Of a stretch of 64,000 nt of DNA, positions 1 to 7,888 are shown piece after piece (position 1 is the stretch's first letter; each line of letters opens with the position of its first letter). The position numbers and the translations under genes are program-made. The notes below the pieces were generated by a model. It did no database searches and was not told the origin of the DNA. It saw only the letters and a program-made list of their open reading frames with translations. This stretch comes from an uncultured Lachnospiraceae bacterium (GTDB lineage Bacteria > Bacillota > Clostridia > Lachnospirales > Lachnospiraceae). Location of the stretch: contig CAQGLR010000010.1 in NCBI GenBank assembly GCA_948794795.1, forward strand, positions 36,437-100,436. Direction: 5' to 3'.

Positions 1-453
1 GAAGCATTTCTTCCTGCAGATAAAAAAGAACGTAAGACAATAATTAATTCTATTAAAGATGAAACACGTACAACAATTATTTATGAAGCACCACATCATT
101 TAAAAAATACTCTTTCTGAATTATATAGTACACTTGGAAACAGAAAAATTACAATTTGCCGTGAACTTACAAAAATACATGAAACAGTACAGCTTACTAC
201 ACTCCAGGAAGCAGAAAACTATTATAGCCAAAACCAGCCAAAAGGTGAATATGTCCTTATATTAGAAGGATGCAGTATTAATGAAATTGAAACAAAAAAA
301 CAGGAAAACTGGCAACAGATAAGCATATCTTCACATATGGATATTTATCTTTCAAAAGGAATACCTAAAAAAGAAGCAATGAAAAAAGTTGCTTCTGACA
401 GAGGCATATCAAAACGTGATGTATATAATTATCTTTTAAACAACAATGAATAA
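1..453 (+). CDS. rsmI: RsmI, 16S rRNA 2'-O-ribose methyltransferase (3' part only)
   Basis: The reading frame is open from base 1 and ends in TAA at 451-453, leaving the last 150 residues. RsmI uses S-adenosylmethionine to methylate the 2'-OH of C1402 in 16S rRNA. The visible part has the family's EAPHHL motif, the GNRKITICRELTKIHE segment and the GEYVLILEG strand, followed by the C-terminal helical domain (GIPKKEAMKKVASDRGISKRDVYNYL). The N-terminal half lies outside the window. The match is from remembered family motifs. Confidence 0.88.
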   Translation, partial: EAFLPADKKERKTIINSIKDETRTTIIYEAPHHLKNTLSELYSTLGNRKITICRELTKIHETVQLTTLQEAENYYSQNQPKGEYVLILEGCSINEIETKKQENWQQISISSHMDIYLSKGIPKKEAMKKVASDRGISKRDVYNYLLNNNE

Positions 454-537
454 AATTGTTATAAAAGAATAAATTGCTGTAAACTGGAAATAATGACTGA
501 TAAATAATATTACATATATTTAAGGAGAACAGTCATT

Positions 538-963
538 ATGAAAAATTACAGAAAACATTTAATTGCAAAAAGCCTTGGAATATCATTATCTATATTGTGC
601 TTTTTAACTGCCACAGTGCAATACTACTCTAAAACCAATATACCTGAAACTAAAATGATTAATGCATTTTCAATAAAAGATACAAGTAAAATTACAAAAG
701 AAATACTATGTCCAAATGGTTTTACTAACCAGTCCCAGGCAATAAATTTAGTAATATCCTCTATTAAAAAATATGATAAAGATGTAGTAATTATTTCAAA
801 TAATAATGCTGGCAATTACTGTGACTATTACTTTTACAGCCCAAAACTAAATAAAAATTTTGGTGTAAAACCACTGTTCCAAGGCTCAAACATCCATGTT
901 GCAATTACTAGTTCACCCATCCACATGTACATTGGAATACCATATATAGACTACGATTTTTAA
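538..963 (+). CDS. small membrane-anchored or secreted protein of unknown function
   Basis: This gene encodes 141 residues from an ATG with a good AAGGAG Shine-Dalgarno sequence at 522-527. Residues about 8-28 are a hydrophobic N-terminal helix after a basic start (KNYRKHLIAK), which suggests a signal anchor. The rest is polar and Asn/Ile-rich with no motif I recognise. It ends 10 bp from the convergent gene at 973-1347. Function unknown. Confidence 0.6.
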   Translation: MKNYRKHLIAKSLGISLSILCFLTATVQYYSKTNIPETKMINAFSIKDTSKITKEILCPNGFTNQSQAINLVISSIKKYDKDVVIISNNNAGNYCDYYFYSPKLNKNFGVKPLFQGSNIHVAITSSPIHMYIGIPYIDYDF

Positions 964-972
964 ATAATATAT

Positions 973-1347
973 TTAGTTTGAGCACATCCTGTCCTTATGG
1001 CACATCCTTCTGCTCCTTCTGTACCCCATTTCATTACAAAGCATAACCTGGACAAGGGCATTAAACCATTTACTTCCACATTCTTCACAGCACTTACCCA
1101 GTTTATCTTTTTCACATAATCTTTTTACAATTCTTTCTACTGAAACCTTATCCGGACATTCATCAAACATTATACTTCCATCATATTCCATTTTATCACA
1201 AATTTCTTCTATCTCCAGCTGGATATCTTTAATTTCAGGCGGATATAAATATCTATTGTCCATTATTTTCTCTTTCTTTTCTATTTCTGGTAATTCCAGT
1301 GGAAATGTCATCATATTTCCTTTTGGATACAATTTATCTCTTCCCAT
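973..1347 (-). CDS. Cys-rich small protein, uncharacterised family
   Basis: This gene encodes 124 residues with an AGGAGG site a few bases upstream of its ATG. The central region (YLYPPEIKDIQLEIEEICDK, then YDGSIMFDECPDKVSVERIV) resembles a short conserved protein I associate with Lachnospiraceae; that is memory, not a search. The last third is Cys-rich (KCCEECGSKW, then Cys-His near the C-terminus) and could bind metal. It is divergent from the 1521 gene, sharing the 1348-1520 control region. No function is known to me. Confidence 0.6.
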   Translation of the reverse strand: MGRDKLYPKGNMMTFPLELPEIEKKEKIMDNRYLYPPEIKDIQLEIEEICDKMEYDGSIMFDECPDKVSVERIVKRLCEKDKLGKCCEECGSKWFNALVQVMLCNEMGYRRSRRMCHKDRMCSN

Positions 1348-1441
1348 TTTTCCTCCTGGATGTCATAATAAATTAATTTGACATTTTTATATATTAGATT
1401 TATATTATTATATACATTATTAAAATTATTGTGCAAAAAAA

Positions 1442-1469
1442 TTACAAAACATATTTTATTCGTTATAAT
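1442..1469 (+). promoter_or_regulatory. candidate promoter for the 1521 gene, with leader hairpin
   Basis: TTACAA at 1442-1447 and TATAAT at 1464-1469 are separated by 16 bp. Just downstream, CTGCCTG (1473-1479) and CAGGCAG (1491-1497) can form a 7-bp stem in the 5' leader, ahead of the GGAGG and the GTG start at 1521. The -10 is perfect but the -35 is weak. Confidence 0.45.
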
Positions 1470-1520
1470 CTGCTGCCTGGTATATAATAGCAGGCAGTAA
1501 ATTATTGATGGAGGACTACA

Positions 1521-4037
1521 GTGAAACACTTTTATAAATTTATATCCTTACTTTTTATATTTGGTGTTGCAATATTTCTGTTTAAAGACCATATACCAGA
1601 AACAACAGCTGGTACTACTATTGCAACAAATTTACAAGATGCAACATTTCCAGTTGTCTACATCGGACTTGGTAAATATACTGTAAATACAATGCATGGT
1701 TACAGCAGTGAATTAGACAGTGGAAGTATAAGGGAATCAATTACCCCTCTTGATACAGAGAAAACTTTTACAATAAAAATTTCTGAAAACGAATCTAAAA
1801 TTAAAAAACTGGATTTTGAATTACGTGATATATTAAATAATAAAATATTAGAAACCAATACACTTACTGCTTTTGATTCACAAGACCAATTCAAAACCGC
1901 CAGGATAAAACTATCTGAGGCTATGGATACAAGCACAGAATATGGTTTTAAAATTACACTTACAACAAACCTTAGTAAGAAAATCCACTTTTACACCAGG
2001 ATTAAATATTATGAAAATGATTTTTCTTTAGAAGAAAAACTAGAATTTGTTAATAACTTCCATGATGCAACATTTGGCAAAAATAATTCAATAAATATTA
2101 CTGATTATCTTGAACCAAATGGAAGTGATGATTCAACATTTGCTGATGTAAGTATAAATTCCAGTTACAATCTTATAACATGGGGCAAATTAAAACCAGA
2201 AATTCTAACTGAAACAGTTCCATCTATAAAAGAATTAAATATAGAAACTGCTGCGATAAAACAAGAATATTATTTAAAAGCTGAAACACCTACAGGTCCA
2301 GAAACTTATTTTGTAACAGAATTTTACCGTATCAGGTATTCTGGAAGCAGGATGTACCTGCTTAATTTTAAAAGAAAAATGGAAGCACTGTTTAATCCAA
2401 AATATATTTCATTGAAGAAAAATGAATTAAAAATTGGTATTTCTGATTCAGAAGACTTAGAAATAACTGCAAGTGATAAAAATAATAAATTTGCTTTTGT
2501 AAGAAATGGTACACTATGGTATTATAACCTTCCTGAATATAAACTACACAAAGTATTTACATTTGAGAATAAAAAGAATGATTATATCAGGGAAAACTTT
2601 AACCAGCATAATATTAAAATTTTAAAAATTACTGATGAAGGAAAGATAAGTTTTCTTGTATATGGATATATAAATAGTGGTGATTATGAAGGCAGGGTTG
2701 GAATACTGCTTTATGACTATATTCCTGAAGACAACAGGATAATAGAACGTGTATATATACCACTGTCAACAACATATGAACAACTTAAACTTGACTTAGG
2801 TGAATTTTGCTATGTAAATAACAAAAACATATTTTACTTTTCTTTAAATGATGTAGTTTATGCATATAACATATCATCTAAAAAATATGAAATATTAACA
2901 GAAAATGCTGTTAAAGATAATTTTGTAATGTTAGAAAAAGCAAAATGCTTTGTATGGTCTGATGCATCACAATCAAAATTTGCTGCCAATATAACAATTT
3001 TAAATCTTGATACATCAGAAAGACTTGTAGTTTCATCTAAGAAAAAAGAAAATATAGTAGTTCTTGGTACTATTGATTCCAATATTGTATATGGATATGT
3101 AAAAAATAAAGATATATACGAATCAACAAGTGGCGAAATTATTAAGCCTGCATATAAACTTGTTATTTCAGACTGTAATGGCAACATACTTCTTGAATAT
3201 AAAAATAAAAATGTATATGTCACAAATGCTGTAGTTGATGATAATGTCATAAGGTTAAAGAGAGTAAAAAAAGTTAATGGAACTTTTAAACCAACAGCAA
3301 ATGATGACATTATGAACAAGAAAAATACAAAAAAAGAATCAATTAACATAACTACACGTGTTACAGAAAAAGCTTTAACAGAGAAATATATTTCACTTCC
3401 TGCTGGATTTAAACTTAAAAAGAAACCATCTGTAGACTCTACTGAATATGTAATGGTTACTGAAAATACGACATTACATTTAAATGATACTGAAGATTCT
3501 TCAATTAAATATTATATATATGCATATGGCGGAATTACTACCAGTGTTACAGACCCATCTACAGCAATACAGATTGCAGATGAACAAATGGGAGTTGTAA
3601 TGGATAACAAATCACATATGGTATGGGAACGTGGAGGCAAATTCCTTTCAAAAGAATTGTCAAATATATCATATCCTGGTAATTCAGTATCAAGCATCAA
3701 ATCATGTATACAAATGTTATTACAAGCAGCACAGCACACAATATCTGTAAGTGAACTAAAAGGCCAGTCAATAATGTCCATGCTGTCACAGTATTTAGAG
3801 CAGCCAGTAAACCTTACAGGATGTACTCTTGATGAAACATTATATTTTGTAAGTAATGGAAAACCAGTAATAGGCATGCTTAGCGAAACACATGCCGTTT
3901 TAATAACAGGCTATACCTCATCCACTGTATCATGGATGGACCCAGTTACAATGAGAAAAACTACTGTATCAATTTCCATTGCTGAAAAAATGTTTGAAAG
4001 AGCTGGATATATGTTCGTCAGCTATGTATCTAATTAA
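1521..4037 (+). CDS. secreted protein with C-terminal C39-peptidase-like domain
   Basis: This gene encodes 838 residues. The GTG start at 1521 is chosen because GGAGG lies 8 bases upstream. Residues about 7-22 are a hydrophobic signal or anchor helix. The middle (about 330-620) has repeated beta-strand segments that look propeller-like. The C-terminal 110 residues match the papain-like C39 fold: a Cys in SIKSCIQMLLQ, a His in SETHAVLITGY and an Asp in SWMDPVT. This suggests a cell-surface cysteine peptidase or an inactive relative. It is followed by a strong terminator. Substrate unknown. Confidence 0.7.
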   Translation: MKHFYKFISLLFIFGVAIFLFKDHIPETTAGTTIATNLQDATFPVVYIGLGKYTVNTMHGYSSELDSGSIRESITPLDTEKTFTIKISENESKIKKLDFELRDILNNKILETNTLTAFDSQDQFKTARIKLSEAMDTSTEYGFKITLTTNLSKKIHFYTRIKYYENDFSLEEKLEFVNNFHDATFGKNNSINITDYLEPNGSDDSTFADVSINSSYNLITWGKLKPEILTETVPSIKELNIETAAIKQEYYLKAETPTGPETYFVTEFYRIRYSGSRMYLLNFKRKMEALFNPKYISLKKNELKIGISDSEDLEITASDKNNKFAFVRNGTLWYYNLPEYKLHKVFTFENKKNDYIRENFNQHNIKILKITDEGKISFLVYGYINSGDYEGRVGILLYDYIPEDNRIIERVYIPLSTTYEQLKLDLGEFCYVNNKNIFYFSLNDVVYAYNISSKKYEILTENAVKDNFVMLEKAKCFVWSDASQSKFAANITILNLDTSERLVVSSKKKENIVVLGTIDSNIVYGYVKNKDIYESTSGEIIKPAYKLVISDCNGNILLEYKNKNVYVTNAVVDDNVIRLKRVKKVNGTFKPTANDDIMNKKNTKKESINITTRVTEKALTEKYISLPAGFKLKKKPSVDSTEYVMVTENTTLHLNDTEDSSIKYYIYAYGGITTSVTDPSTAIQIADEQMGVVMDNKSHMVWERGGKFLSKELSNISYPGNSVSSIKSCIQMLLQAAQHTISVSELKGQSIMSMLSQYLEQPVNLTGCTLDETLYFVSNGKPVIGMLSETHAVLITGYTSSTVSWMDPVTMRKTTVSISIAEKMFERAGYMFVSYVSN

Positions 4038-4050
4038 GTTTTAAATATAT

Positions 4051-4092
4051 AAATAATCCATAAAATCTAAACAGTTTTATGGATTATTTTTT
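4051..4092 (+). terminator. Rho-independent terminator
   Basis: A perfect 15-bp stem (4051-4065 with 4075-4089) has a 9-base loop and is followed by a T-run, directly after the 1521-4037 gene. The arm is A-rich on the left, so it may act in both directions. Confidence 0.85.
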
Positions 4093-4202
4093 GTACATAT
4101 GTATATAAATAATAAAAATTTTTAGTAATTATGACAATAGATTTTAATATAACAAAAAGATACAATAACAAATAAAATACTTATAGAAAGGACTACTAAA
4201 CT

Positions 4203-4982
4203 ATGAAAAAACTTATTACTTACTTTATACTTCCATTTCTTCTTACTTTATCATCTGCCGTTCATCTTTATGCAAATGTTTCAGGAAGCACATTTACAAT
4301 GCCGTCTGGTAATAATTCTAACCAGGAAAATAATAAATACCATCAATATAATATAGAAAATAAATATACAGAATCTATTAATAAATATAATATGCATAAT
4401 AATAGCACTAATATAAAAGACAATCTTTCAGATAATATAAAAAATAAATCTGGAAATAATAAACCTGACACAGATAACATTAAACAAGACATACAGAACA
4501 ACAATACCCCTGTACCATATAGTACCCCAAACAATAATATTACTAATAATAATTATAATAAAAACCCAAATACTTTTAATAAAAATAAAATTAATAAAAA
4601 GACTAGTAACAACAAAACTAAAACAAAAGTAACTGATAATAAAACTATTACCAGAAATATAAACAATAATAATTCCAACAATAAAATAACACTCAAAAAA
4701 CCAGTTTCTAATATAATATCTGGCAATAATAATATAAATAACATTAAAATAGAATTTTCAAAACATTTTATTAAAATACCTGTTGGAAAAACAATTAATA
4801 TTCCATTAAAAATAAAACCAAACAATTTACCTTCTAAAAAAATTATATATACAAGTAATAATAACTCTGTTGCAATTTATAAAAACAATAAAATTACAGG
4901 AATTAAAAAAGGATTTACCACAATTCTTATAAAACTTCCCAATGGAACAATAAAAGCAGCATGTCCCGTTAAGGTTGTCTAA
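4203..4982 (+). CDS. Asn-rich surface protein with BIG2-like Ig domain
   Basis: This gene encodes 259 residues. A classical signal peptide (KKLITYFILPFLLTLSSAVHLYA) is followed by about 150 residues that are extremely rich in Asn, Lys and Thr. The C-terminal 70 residues resemble a bacterial Ig-like group 2 domain (VGKTINIPLKI, then KKIIYTSNNNSVAIYKNNKITGIKKG). The low-complexity part partly reflects the very AT-rich DNA (AAT/AAA codons). It is probably exported and wall- or matrix-associated, and it shares strand and spacing with the kinase 32 bp downstream. Confidence 0.7.
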   Translation: MKKLITYFILPFLLTLSSAVHLYANVSGSTFTMPSGNNSNQENNKYHQYNIENKYTESINKYNMHNNSTNIKDNLSDNIKNKSGNNKPDTDNIKQDIQNNNTPVPYSTPNNNITNNNYNKNPNTFNKNKINKKTSNNKTKTKVTDNKTITRNINNNNSNNKITLKKPVSNIISGNNNINNIKIEFSKHFIKIPVGKTINIPLKIKPNNLPSKKIIYTSNNNSVAIYKNNKITGIKKGFTTILIKLPNGTIKAACPVKVV

Positions 4983-5014
4983 TATAAATTATATATAATA
5001 ACAGGAGAAAAACA

Positions 5015-5890
5015 TTGCAAAATACAAATAATTATTTTTACCCCCAGCTGCCGCCAAAGTTAAAAAATAAATGGCATATTACAGATATAATTACAAATTC
5101 AGGCAATTCACAAATTTATATAATAAACTGCAATACAAAAACTGGTATTACAGATAATAAAAGAATTTTAAAAATTATACACAAAACACAATTCCAGAAA
5201 AAAATTTATAAAGTAATCTCATATATTGAAAGTAGTTATATACAAAAACCAATAGAAATAATTTACTACAAAAACAACTATTATATAATAACAAAATACC
5301 AGCTTAACCTAAATACTATAATATCACAAAAAGGTATAACACAAAATGATATACTGGACATAGCCTCTGATATTTCATCTTCTTTAGAACTGCTACATTC
5401 CAAAAAAATACTTCACTTAGATTGTACTCCTTCAAATATTTATATTAATGACAATGGCTCTTACTGTCTTGGAGATTTTTCATCCGCTGTATTTATTAAA
5501 AATATAAATACAACTCTTAACTTTACACCAGGGTATATTCCTCCTGAAATTTCAAATAAAGAACCTCTTTCTTATTTATCAGACGAATATATTTTCTCAT
5601 GCCTTTTATATACTCTTTTCAACAATGGATATACATATAACAATAATAACATGTATAATAATATTAAAAACAATATTCCAGAAAATCTTTATTCAATAAT
5701 AATAAAAGGATGTTCTAATAATCCATCAGACAGATTTTCTTCTATTTCTGAAATAAATAATAAATTAAATTCTATTCCAGTTATAGAGAGCCTGTCTGCA
5801 TACAATTATAACCTTCAGATTAATGACCCTTTCCATCCTGTCTATTATTTAAAGACATCATTAATTAATATTAAACCTTGCCCTGTGTAA
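5015..5890 (+). CDS. Ser/Thr protein kinase-like protein
   Basis: This gene encodes 291 residues. The TTG start at 5015 is supported by AGGAG about 9 bases upstream. The Hanks-kinase core is visible: beta3 lysine K53 (RILKII), catalytic loop HLDCTPSN (D136, N141) and a metal-binding DFS (D154) in place of DFG. The glycine loop is weak (about 29-36), so activity is likely but not certain. There is no transmembrane helix or PASTA repeat, so it is not PrkC. It follows the Asn-rich surface gene, probably in one operon. The prophage begins 14 bp after its stop codon. Confidence 0.78.
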   Translation: MQNTNNYFYPQLPPKLKNKWHITDIITNSGNSQIYIINCNTKTGITDNKRILKIIHKTQFQKKIYKVISYIESSYIQKPIEIIYYKNNYYIITKYQLNLNTIISQKGITQNDILDIASDISSSLELLHSKKILHLDCTPSNIYINDNGSYCLGDFSSAVFIKNINTTLNFTPGYIPPEISNKEPLSYLSDEYIFSCLLYTLFNNGYTYNNNNMYNNIKNNIPENLYSIIIKGCSNNPSDRFSSISEINNKLNSIPVIESLSAYNYNLQINDPFHPVYYLKTSLINIKPCPV

Positions 5891-5904
5891 CCTATCAGAA
5901 TAGT

Positions 5905-5914
5905 TGTCAAAAAT
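5905..5914 (+). repeat. left terminal inverted repeat of the prophage
   Basis: TGTCAAAAAT, 14 bp after the kinase stop. Its complement ends at 38389. A near copy in inverse orientation lies at 6039-6055 (complement TGTCGAAAATATG against TGTCAAAAATATG at the end), consistent with internal transposase-binding sites. This assignment is inference. Confidence 0.55.
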
Positions 5915-6474
5915 ATGAGTTTAAATGAACTACAATGTGATGCTGTGGGATAGTGTGGGAAAGCCCAAATTATCAAGGGTTTAAGCGGATTTATGAGAAA
6001 GCATTTTTATGAGTTGTGACAGCGATTTTGAGAATTGACATATTTTCGACACTATTACTGTAAAAAATTGGGATAATCGTTGGGAGCGGCGTTTTTAAAC
6101 CGTTTGTGGACGATTATCCCTTATTGCTGGCTATAATTGATTATAGCAAAACAGTTTTGATTTGTAAATAAGGTGAAGCGTTATAACGCAGCGTTACTGT
6201 GTTACTTTTTTTGTGTTATTTTAGTATAGCAAGTTATGCAAAGCCTTATAGAATGGGCGTTAGCGGAAGTAACGCTTTGAAAGACGGAGCGTTACTTTTC
6301 TGGAAAAATATGCTTAAAAATCACGAGGAGCAATGGGACAAAATGAGCATATTTAAAAAATATGTCCCATTGTCTTGTTTTATTTACTTTATTGCTATTT
6401 TGATAAACAAATGTTCTGAAAAAGCAATGGGACAAAATCAGGGCTATTTTTAACCCTAAAAAGTAAAATAAAAA
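5915..6474. other. prophage left-end control region, no convincing gene
   Basis: This is about 560 bp between the left end and the repressor gene. It holds several inverted repeats: an 11-bp pair GGGATAATCGT/ACGATTATCCC (6070-6080, 6110-6120); CTATAAT-TG-ATTATAG (6131-6146); a 12-bp perfect palindrome GCGTTATAACGC (6178-6189) followed by further GCGTTA copies to about 6297; and three copies of CAATGGGACA (6331-6340, 6363-6372 inverted, 6425-6434). These are plausible transposase or regulator binding sites. The only long open frame here (6199-6453) looks accidental. Confidence 0.5.
6178..6189. repeat. palindrome GCGTTATAACGC, left copy
   Basis: A perfect 12-bp palindrome. The same 12-mer recurs at 19810-19821, between the gpF-like gene and the protease gene. 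Role unknown; it could be a phage-specific protein site. Confidence 0.6.
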
Positions 6475-6873
6475 TCATGCTGTTTCGGATGTCAGTTTGT
6501 CATTTTCTGAATGGGATGACATTGCTTTTCCTTTTCGTTTATTTTTCTTAGCTTTCATTTCAGCTATAAGCAAAATGTCTTCTTGGTCTACTATGTTCAT
6601 TTGTCGATAATGAGCTATAAGTTTTAATTCATTTGGCTCAGTGATTGCGCCTGTGCAATTATTAGAAATAATATTTTTTCCTGTAAGTAAATATTCCATA
6701 GTTACATCAAAATATTGTGCAAATTTATACAATGTGTCTGCTGTTGGTGTTTGTATGCCATTTAAAATTCTGCTTATTGTTGAAGCATTTGTTTCTGTGG
6801 CTTTTGCAAGGTCAGTATTTTTTATTCCTTTTAATGCTATTAAATCGGCTAATCGTTTAGTAATTGTTTCCAT
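6475..6873 (-). CDS. XRE-family phage repressor
   Basis: This gene encodes 132 residues. Residues about 1-65 form a classic helix-turn-helix domain (IKNTDLAKATETNASTIS, then TPTADTLYKFAQYFDVT), and the C-terminal tail is Lys-rich and short, without a peptidase domain. It is divergent from the early operon and has AGGAGG before its ATG. Three 14-bp operator-like repeats lie in the shared intergenic region, two next to its own start, so it probably represses itself and the early promoter. It takes the place of Mu c. Confidence 0.85.
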   Translation of the reverse strand: METITKRLADLIALKGIKNTDLAKATETNASTISRILNGIQTPTADTLYKFAQYFDVTMEYLLTGKNIISNNCTGAITEPNELKLIAHYRQMNIVDQEDILLIAEMKAKKNKRKGKAMSSHSENDKLTSETA

Positions 6874-6896
6874 AAGTTAAATCCTCCTGTTATTGA

Positions 6897-6961
6897 TTGC
6901 GTACTAGCAAAAAATAATTGCGTATTTGCAAAATAACGCTTGACAAGTTGCGTATTCGCAA
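6897..6961. promoter_or_regulatory. three repressor operators, TTGCGTAnnnGCAA type
   Basis: Three 14-bp half-symmetric sites: TTGCGTACTAGCAA (6897-6910), TTGCGTATTTGCAA (6918-6931) and TTGCGTATTCGCAA (6948-6961). The starts are 21 and 30 bp apart, close to whole helical turns, so bound dimers would sit on one face. The third site lies wholly between the -35 and -10 of the early promoter. Binding by the 6475-6873 repressor is inference from position and symmetry. Confidence 0.75.
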
Positions 6962-6968
6962 TTATAAT
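6940..6968 (+). promoter_or_regulatory. prophage early promoter
   Basis: TTGACA at 6940-6945 and TATAAT at 6963-6968 have an exact 17-bp spacer that contains the third operator. It reads into the early operon starting at 7111 through a GC-richer leader (7020-7080) with small stem-loops such as CAGCC-GTTC-GGCTG. Confidence 0.85.
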
Positions 6969-7110
6969 GATTCTAGGGTTAAAAGTAGCCCTAATCAAAA
7001 ATAACATATCTTAGAGTTTTTCGCAATCTAAAGCAGCCGTTCGGCTGGCGGAAACCAACCGCATAATCTTGCGCAAACGAAACTATTTGATTTTATGGGA
7101 GGTTTATGAA

Positions 7111-7401
7111 ATGAAACAAAACCCAGCAAATGAAACTGTAAACGAAACTGTTGTAAAAGACATGATGTGGAAATTTCTTATGGATGGTGGTCAAAAGGAA
7201 AATATTCCTGCATTGAAAGAATATGTATATGACTTAATCAAAATGACAACACAAAAATCAGCAGGTCAAAATGAGAAACTCCAAGCGAAGGGGCATATAG
7301 ACTGGAAAGAATTGGATATGACACTTATGTCAATAGTTATAGAGGCGACTTGTCTTGTTTTATCTGGAAAATTAGACGGACTGGAGGACAAGCCAGAATG
7401 A
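7111..7401 (+). CDS. early phage protein, unknown
   Basis: This gene encodes 96 residues. The ATG at 7111 is preferred over upstream starts because GGGAGG lies 8 bases before it. It is probably alpha-helical and acidic at the end (KLDGLEDKPE), with no recognised motif. First gene after the early promoter and translationally coupled to the next (ATGA overlap at 7398). In this slot Mu has Ner, but this protein shows no helix-turn-helix. Confidence 0.6.
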   Translation: MKQNPANETVNETVVKDMMWKFLMDGGQKENIPALKEYVYDLIKMTTQKSAGQNEKLQAKGHIDWKELDMTLMSIVIEATCLVLSGKLDGLEDKPE

Positions 7402-7646
7402 GGACATTGTATGAATTATGCAGTATGGAATCAGACTTTGAAATGTGGCTTTCAGTATATTTAGAAGCCCTCAAAAAGCACAATGATAACATGCGTAATG
7501 AAAAGGATATTTTCAAGCTTAAAGATATTTTAAAAACACTCAATAGTTTAGAGCATGAACTGGATAAGCATAAAAAGCTGCTAGAAGAAGCAGCAGATAA
7601 ACTTGATGACAAAAAAACAGAAAGATTGAGGCAAGAAACATTTTAA
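7398..7646 (+). CDS. early phage coiled-coil protein, unknown
   Basis: This gene encodes 82 residues from the ATG that overlaps the preceding stop codon (ATGA). Residues about 30-78 are a run of charged heptads (LKDILKTLNSLEHELDKHK), suggesting a coiled coil. No known family is recognised. Confidence 0.6.
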   Translation: MRTLYELCSMESDFEMWLSVYLEALKKHNDNMRNEKDIFKLKDILKTLNSLEHELDKHKKLLEEAADKLDDKKTERLRQETF

Positions 7647-7677
7647 ATATAGAATAAACAGTTGGGCGGTGATGTAT

Positions 7678-7875
7678 ATGGGTGCTAAGAGACTGGGTTA
7701 TACAGAACTTGGCAAACAAATTAAGAAAAGGCTAATCGACAAAGATATGACAGCCAGACAGCTTGCAGATGCGCTTGGCATTACACCACAGTACATGAAC
7801 AAAATTCTGCATGGTGAGCGCAGTGGTGAAAAGTACATTAAAGAGATAAAAAGAATACTGGATATAGCTGCATAA
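7678..7875 (+). CDS. small XRE-type DNA-binding protein, Ner-like position
   Basis: This gene encodes 65 residues and is almost only a helix-turn-helix (MTARQLADALGITPQYMNKI). The ATG at 7678 is chosen for the GGTGAT match to the 16S tail 5 bases upstream; GTG 7669 and ATG 7672 are alternatives. It lies just before the transposase, where Mu-like phages often place a second regulator. It may damp early transcription or compete with the repressor, which is inference. Confidence 0.7.
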   Translation: MGAKRLGYTELGKQIKKRLIDKDMTARQLADALGITPQYMNKILHGERSGEKYIKEIKRILDIAA

Positions 7876-7888
7876 GGGAGGTGGAAGG

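Noticed and set aside
6199..6453. 84-codon open frame at the prophage left end
   Set aside because: No ribosome site, it runs through the inverted repeats and CAATGGGACA copies, and its composition is not protein-like.
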